The notes under the pieces are model-generated. The model ran no database searches and was not told the origin of the DNA. It saw only the letters and a list, made by a program, of their open reading frames with translations. Both the position numbers and the translations under genes were made by a program. A stretch of 64,000 bases of DNA, from the NCBI GenBank assembly GCA_029573495.1, contig JAKQEI010000088.1, positions 1 to 64,000 on the forward strand, in the 5' to 3' direction. Shown here one piece after another: positions 60,546 to 64,000 of the stretch. Numbering within the stretch: the first letter of the stretch is position 1; every line of letters starts with the position of its first letter. The DNA comes from Bacteroidota bacterium. Its GTDB lineage: Bacteria > Bacteroidota > Bacteroidia > Flavobacteriales_F > PHOS-HE28.

Positions 60546-60993
60546 TGGGTTTACCGGCCATGACTTTCGCCGCCAACGACTTGAAGTCCACATTCCCGCT
60601 CAGCGCGCGCTTGTATCCGCCCTCGCTCCAGATCTCGATGCGATCGCCCATGCCCGCGAACACGATGTCCTTGCCGAGGTTGGCGTAGGACATCAATGTC
60701 TTCGGGAGCAGCAATCGCCCTGAGGCGTCGAGCTCCACCGGCGTGGCCCCGTTGAGGAAACGCCGGATGAACTCCACGTTCTCCGGGTCGAAGCGGTTCA
60801 ACCGGCGCACCTCTGCGCTGGTCCTGTTCCACTCGTCCATCGGATAGAGTACGAGACACTCGCTGAACACATCGCGGTTCACCACGAAGCCCTTGGACTC
60901 CGCCCCACCGAGCTGCTTCTTCAGCGCGGCGGGCAAGAGCGCTCGGCTCTTGGCATCCAAGGTTCCCGGGTATTCCCCTAATAGGTTCAGCAT
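60535..60993 (-). CDS. mraZ: Transcriptional regulator MraZ
   Basis: A 152-residue protein with two SpoVT/AbrB-like repeats: the first in MLNLLGEYPGTLDAKSRALL, the second in PVELDASGRLLLPKTLMSYA (about 85-105). MraZ forms octamer or dodecamer rings that bind tandem GTGGG-type boxes and repress the dcw operon. Candidate boxes lie 43-67 bp upstream (61036-61060). It is the first gene of the operon. ATG 60993 is chosen because MLNLLGEY is the conserved N-terminus. Confidence 0.95.
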   Translation of the reverse strand: MLNLLGEYPGTLDAKSRALLPAALKKQLGGAESKGFVVNRDVFSECLVLYPMDEWNRTSAEVRRLNRFDPENVEFIRRFLNGATPVELDASGRLLLPKTLMSYANLGKDIVFAGMGDRIEIWSEGGYKRALSGNVDFKSLAAKVMAGKPNDA

Positions 60994-61035
60994 AGCGCAT
61001 GCACGCAGGAATGGTCGCGAAAGTAGGCGGGACCG

Positions 61036-61060
61036 CCCACTTACCCCCACTTATTCCCCC
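61036..61060 (-). promoter_or_regulatory. MraZ operator: three phased repeats upstream of mraZ
   Basis: Read toward mraZ on the minus strand: GGGGG-AATAA-GTGGG-GGTAA-GTGGG. These are three G-rich pentamers with exact 5-base spacers, so a 10-bp period that places them on one DNA face. Known MraZ boxes are GTGGG or TGGGN repeats with 5-base spacers, which supports autoregulation of the dcw operon. Confidence 0.8.
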
Positions 61061-61154
61061 GTTTTTGCCTCCTTGTTGATAATTCTTCAACGGCGAAGGT
61101 GTGCAAAAGTTGTGGAAGTACCGCTACCAGCCTATAAATGGGCCAATTCAGGGC

Positions 61155-61169
61155 GTGGGAAGAAGTGGG
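61155..61169 (+). promoter_or_regulatory. Second, inverted MraZ-like box pair
   Basis: GTGGG-AAGAA-GTGGG on the plus strand repeats the spacing of the mraZ-proximal boxes, but points the other way and lies about 95 bp further from mraZ. It could be a distal site that allows DNA looping by an MraZ ring. This is inferred. Confidence 0.5.
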
Positions 61170-61451
61170 GGCTTATTAACAACAAGAATTAGCCCAGGAT
61201 GACAAGAATGGCCACCTTCCTGCCGACCGAAAGATCCATAGCCGGATCCCGGAATGCCTGTTGATCAGGGTCTTACGATCAACAGGGCGATGTGTGATCC
61301 CTGCCCCGGGCGCCCCAGTGGGCGGAAGTGGTCAGCTTGGTCCATGGCCCTTACCATGGACTCCCAACCCGACCAAGGCTTCCTCCCCGGATCCAGCCCT
61401 ACGCGCGTCCATCACCCGACCTTCCGGACCCACCTTTTCCAACGGGCCGGT

Positions 61452-61459
61452 TACATTTG
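61452..61459 (+). promoter_or_regulatory. Perfect -7 element before alpha/beta hydrolase gene
   Basis: TACATTTG is an exact TAnnTTTG match, 10 bp before the ATG at 61470, with a TTTT run about 17 bp upstream as a possible -33 element. The predicted leader has only a few bases. Confidence 0.55.
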
Positions 61460-61469
61460 AACGGACCGC

Positions 61470-62237
61470 ATGGCGAACGAGGAGTACCTGAAACGCGAAG
61501 GAGAGTTCACCTACATCGATGTCGGCGACGGTCCGCCATTGATCTTCCTGCACGGCCTGTTCGGCGCACTGAGCAATTTCGAAGGACCCATCAAGCACTT
61601 CGGTGGAAGATACCGGGTGTTGATGCCCATGCTCCCGCTCTACACCCTCCCGATGCTGAACACGAACGTTCCGGCATTGGCGGATTTCCTCGATCGTTTC
61701 ATCACTCATGTCGGCGCGTCGCAGGTGAACCTGTTGGGCAATTCGCTGGGAGGTCATGTCGCTCTCGTCTACTGCACCAAGCATGCGCAGAAAGTGCGAA
61801 CGCTGATCCTCACCGGCAGCAGCGGGCTCTATGAGAATGCCTTTGGAGGCAGCTTCCCACGCCGCGAGGACAAGGAATACCTGCGCAAGAAGATCGCGCT
61901 CACCTTTCATGACCCGAAGCATGCCACCGATGATCTCGTGGAGGAGTGCTACGTCACGGTGAACGACAAGTCCAAGTTGATCCGGATCCTCTCGCTTGCC
62001 AAGAGCGCGATCCGCCACAACATGGCCAAGGACCTGCCGAACCTCAGGATGCCCGTATGCCTGATCTGGGGGAAACAGGACACGATCACGCCGCCTGAAG
62101 TGGCCGAGGAATTCCATTCGCTGATCCCGCAAAGCGAGCTGTTCTGGATCGATGAGTGCGGCCATGCGGCCATGATGGAACACCCCGACACCTTCAACGG
62201 CATCGTGGATCGGTGGCTGGGAAAGACGTTGGGATGA
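61470..62237 (+). CDS. Alpha/beta hydrolase fold protein
   Basis: A 255-residue cytoplasmic hydrolase with no signal peptide. The oxyanion region is FLHGLFG (27-33), the nucleophile elbow GNSLGGH has Ser92, the acid is probably the Asp in WGKQDTITP, and the catalytic His is His232 in ECGHAAMMEHP. This is a complete triad. The substrate is unknown. It often neighbours engB and the dcw operon in Flavobacteriales as far as I recall. It is divergent from mraZ and followed by engB with a 115-bp gap that holds a long palindrome. Confidence 0.88.
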   Translation: MANEEYLKREGEFTYIDVGDGPPLIFLHGLFGALSNFEGPIKHFGGRYRVLMPMLPLYTLPMLNTNVPALADFLDRFITHVGASQVNLLGNSLGGHVALVYCTKHAQKVRTLILTGSSGLYENAFGGSFPRREDKEYLRKKIALTFHDPKHATDDLVEECYVTVNDKSKLIRILSLAKSAIRHNMAKDLPNLRMPVCLIWGKQDTITPPEVAEEFHSLIPQSELFWIDECGHAAMMEHPDTFNGIVDRWLGKTLG

Positions 62238-62250
62238 ACTGCGGGTACGC

Positions 62251-62343
62251 AGTGGCGGGTATTGTGTGGCGAGTGAATGCCTGCCCATGCACACTTTCGG
62301 AAGCAGGCATTCACCCACCACACGCGACTCAATACCCGCCACT
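62251..62343. repeat. Long imperfect palindrome between hydrolase and engB genes
   Basis: The outer arms AGTGGCGGGTATT (62251-62263) and AATACCCGCCACT (62331-62343) are perfect. The inner arms GTGAATGCCTGC (62273-62284) and GCAGGCATTCAC (62303-62314) are also perfect. They are joined by unequal middle parts with about 7 extra bases on the right. The palindrome ends 9 bp before the engB ATG, so it would occupy the ribosome-binding area. Confidence 0.75.
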
Positions 62344-62352
62344 CTCCCGCTC

Positions 62353-62973
62353 ATGAAAGCCCTCCTCGCCCAGCACCTCACCAGCGGCCGCAGCGCGAAG
62401 GACTGGCCGGCACCGACCCTGCCGGAATACGCGTTCATCGGACGCAGTAATGTGGGAAAGAGCTCGTTGATCAACATGCTCTGTCACATCAACAAACTGG
62501 CACGTGTGAGCAACACCCCGGGGCGAACGCGCAACGTGGAGCATTTCCGGGTGGAAGGTACCCTGACCAGCAAAGCGCCATGGATGCTCGCCGACCTGCC
62601 CGGTTATGGGTTCGCGAAGGCCAGTAAAGCGGAACGTGCGGTGTGGGAGAAGATGATCCAGACCTACCTGCGCGAACGCGAGAACCTGCAGTGCGTCTTC
62701 CTGCTGGTCGATGCGCGCCTCGATCCCCAGCAGAACGACCTGGACATGGTGCAATGGCTTGGCGAGAACGGCATCCCGTTCTGCATCACCTTCACCAAGA
62801 GTGACAAGCTGCGCGGTCCGAAGGTGGACAGCAACGTGGCGCAGTTCAAGCGCAAGTTGAAGGAGACCTGGGACCAGCTGCCCACGATGTTCATCACCAG
62901 CTCGGAGACCTCGAAAGGCCGTGACGAAGTGCTCGGCTTCATCGAGAAGGTGAACAGCCAGTGGAAAGATTGA
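62353..62973 (+). CDS. engB: Ribosome biogenesis GTPase EngB (YihA/YsxC)
   Basis: A 206-residue GTPase needed for assembly of the large ribosomal subunit. G1 is GRSNVGKSSL, G2 TPGRTRNVEHF, G3 DLPGYGFA, G4 TKSD and G5 near TSSETS. The start at ATG 62353 (MKALLAQHLTSGRSAKDWPA) is preferred because the longer frame runs through the palindrome just upstream. It is followed by gldC in convergent orientation. Confidence 0.96.
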   Translation: MKALLAQHLTSGRSAKDWPAPTLPEYAFIGRSNVGKSSLINMLCHINKLARVSNTPGRTRNVEHFRVEGTLTSKAPWMLADLPGYGFAKASKAERAVWEKMIQTYLRERENLQCVFLLVDARLDPQQNDLDMVQWLGENGIPFCITFTKSDKLRGPKVDSNVAQFKRKLKETWDQLPTMFITSSETSKGRDEVLGFIEKVNSQWKD

Positions 62974-62981
62974 GTACAGGG

Positions 62982-63015
62982 GCAGGAGCACTGATCCGCA
63001 CTTGTCCCTGCCCTT
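62982..63015. terminator. Possible bidirectional stem-loop between engB and gldC
   Basis: AGGGGCAGG pairs with CCTGCCCTT (one mismatch) around a loop of about 20 bases in the 63-bp convergent gap. It could end both transcripts; it lacks a T-run. Confidence 0.4.
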
Positions 63016-63036
63016 GCGCCTGCACCTTGAGCGACC

Positions 63037-63366
63037 CTACTTCTTCAGCTCGGGCAGCATGTGCTCCGCGAAATAGGCGCCGAAGTCGCGCATCTGGGCC
63101 GCCATCTTCCCCTCGCCCGTAGCCCGTTCGAAGGTGTCCGCCAGGGTGAGGATGTTCTGATGGAAGAAGGCCTTCATCTCCTCCACGGTCATCTCCTTCG
63201 TCCAGAGATCGATGCGGAGCGTGTTCTTCTCCTTCTCATCCCACAGGGATAGAAGTATGGCCTTGCTGCTGCTCTTCTCTCCATTGTCCGCCGCTTCCCA
63301 ATCGATCCGCTCGGGTACGTGGTTCGCGTCCAGCTGGACGGTCAGTTTGATCTCGGAGGTCTTCAT
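63037..63366 (-). CDS. gldC: Gliding motility protein GldC
   Basis: A 109-residue soluble protein. The start MKTSEIKLTVQLDANHVPER and the phrases LSLWDEKEKNTLRIDLWTKE, MTVEEMKAFFHQNILTLADT and FERATGEGKMAAQMRDF match the GldC family. GldC is a small protein that supports Flavobacterium gliding; its mechanism is unknown. ATG 63366 is preferred to the GTG one codon upstream. It follows gldB by about 90 bp on the same strand. The presence of gldB and gldC, with three T9SS substrates in the window, suggests a type IX secretion and possibly gliding lineage. Confidence 0.9.
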   Translation of the reverse strand: MKTSEIKLTVQLDANHVPERIDWEAADNGEKSSSKAILLSLWDEKEKNTLRIDLWTKEMTVEEMKAFFHQNILTLADTFERATGEGKMAAQMRDFGAYFAEHMLPELKK

Positions 63367-63457
63367 CACGTGTCAATTCTCAAGGATCACATCCCGAACA
63401 CCAGGTCCCGCGTGCACCGCACTTGAACTGCGGAACGGAACATCCGGAGCCCGGGAC

Positions 63458-64000
63458 TTATCGCGGTTTATAGCTTTTCAGGATCTCACGTGGATCCTCC
63501 ATGGCCAGCAGTTGCGGTAGCGTAAGATCGCCGTGGTCGTCCAGGTAGGACTTCACCATGCGGTAGCCCACCCATTCACCCAGATGTCCTGGACTCTCGC
63601 GCGGCAGGCCGTTCGTGAAGGGTCCATCGTTCATCCATCGGCCGATGTCCTCCAATTTCCTGCTGTACAGCTGGTCCTTCGATACGAGGTCCTTCCAGAT
63701 GGCGTACTCGTTGGCTTCGCACCAGGCCAGCTGCTCCGGGGTGTAGGCAAGACGCAGCGCGGGATCCACATCCGGTAGCAGTTCCTCCAGCAGCACCATC
63801 ACCTTCCCCGTCTCCACCAGGTTGGTGAGCAGGTCGGCACCGCGGATGTCACGGGTGTAATGAACGAGCAGCCACCCTTTCACGGCGCTGGGCACGAGCA
63901 TCTCGGGCCGCATGCGGTCCTTCACATACTGTGGGAACGACTCCGGTGCGAGGTAACCGATCACAGGATGGTCCTTTCCGATGAACCACTCCACACCGAA
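63458..64000 (-). CDS. gldB: Gliding motility lipoprotein GldB, C-terminal part (cut by window edge)
   Basis: About 180 C-terminal residues are visible; the frame continues beyond the right edge. FGVEWFIGKDHPVIGYLAPE, SFPQYVKDRMRPEMLVPSAV, LLEELLPDVDPALRLAYTPE and NEYAIWKDLVSKDQLYSRKL match GldB, a lipoprotein required for gliding in Flavobacterium (about 320 residues in full). The end GDLTLPQLLAMEDPREILKS is typical. The N-terminal lipobox is outside the window. Confidence 0.88.
   Translation of the reverse strand, partial: FGVEWFIGKDHPVIGYLAPESFPQYVKDRMRPEMLVPSAVKGWLLVHYTRDIRGADLLTNLVETGKVMVLLEELLPDVDPALRLAYTPEQLAWCEANEYAIWKDLVSKDQLYSRKLEDIGRWMNDGPFTNGLPRESPGHLGEWVGYRMVKSYLDDHGDLTLPQLLAMEDPREILKSYKPR

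Larger units (their letters stand above)
60994..61469. other. Divergent regulatory region between mraZ and alpha/beta hydrolase genes
   Basis: 476 bp without a credible gene. The mraZ-proximal part holds MraZ-like boxes (61036-61060 and, inverted, 61155-61169) with an AT-rich stretch between them. The hydrolase-proximal part holds small palindromes: CCTGTTGATC (61257-61266) with GATCAACAGG (61277-61286), and GTCCATGG (61340-61347) with CCATGGAC (61354-61361). A perfect -7 element lies near its end. Confidence 0.6.

Overview
The window is about 64 kb of GC-rich DNA from a member of the Bacteroidota, most likely order Flavobacteriales (an environmental or uncultured lineage is my inference). 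The evidence is three secreted proteins with type IX secretion (T9SS) C-terminal sorting domains, gldB and gldC gliding genes, HmuY-type proteins, TonB receptors with carboxypeptidase-like N-terminal domains, a TamL/TamB pair, and Bacteroidota-type promoter elements (TAnnTTTG). No tRNA, rRNA, CRISPR array, transposase or prophage gene was seen.

Layout. 1-10.4 kb: the start of an FtsX-like permease, a T9SS-sorted secreted protein, an AsmA/DUF748-like protein, a MarR-RND-adaptor-TolC efflux operon, and an SRPBCC protein. 10.6-14.5 kb: a DinB-like protein, a MacB/FtsX-type permease and an OmpA lipoprotein. 14.6-21.3 kb: a copper-resistance block on the minus strand, made of an AraC regulator with a CxxC metal-binding N-terminus, a small HMA protein, a CopA ATPase, an HMA-DUF3347 protein, and a multicopper oxidase with a beta-barrel-like tail. 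21.3-30.8 kb: tamL-tamB, then an ABC ATPase and an HlyD-type adaptor. 30.9-41.7 kb: a secreted esterase, an RRM RNA-binding protein, a TonB-type receptor, a HmuY/TonB/HmuY set and an ArnT-like glycosyltransferase. 41.7-44.3 kb: an RprX/RprY-like two-component system and a 43-residue histone-H1-like protein.

44.6-61.0 kb: a complete minus-strand division and cell-wall (dcw) operon, in the order mraZ-rsmH-ftsL-ftsI-murE-mraY-murD-(murD C-domain paralogue)-ftsW-murG-murC-ftsQ-ftsA-ftsZ-yqeY. Its genes mostly overlap by 4 bp or lie a few bases apart. 61.4-64 kb: an alpha/beta hydrolase and engB on the plus strand, then gldC and the end of gldB on the minus strand.

The most unusual items are: a stand-alone, intact MurD C-terminal-domain gene between ftsW and murD; three phased MraZ-type operator repeats upstream of mraZ, with an inverted pair about 100 bp further away; long palindromes in operon junctions, two of which share sequence; a tiny lysine/alanine-repeat protein in a GATC-rich noncoding setting; and the copper cluster with a metal-sensing AraC protein and an oxidase-barrel fusion. 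Start codons were moved downstream of the longest ORF wherever a signal peptide, a conserved N-terminus or an operon overlap supported it.
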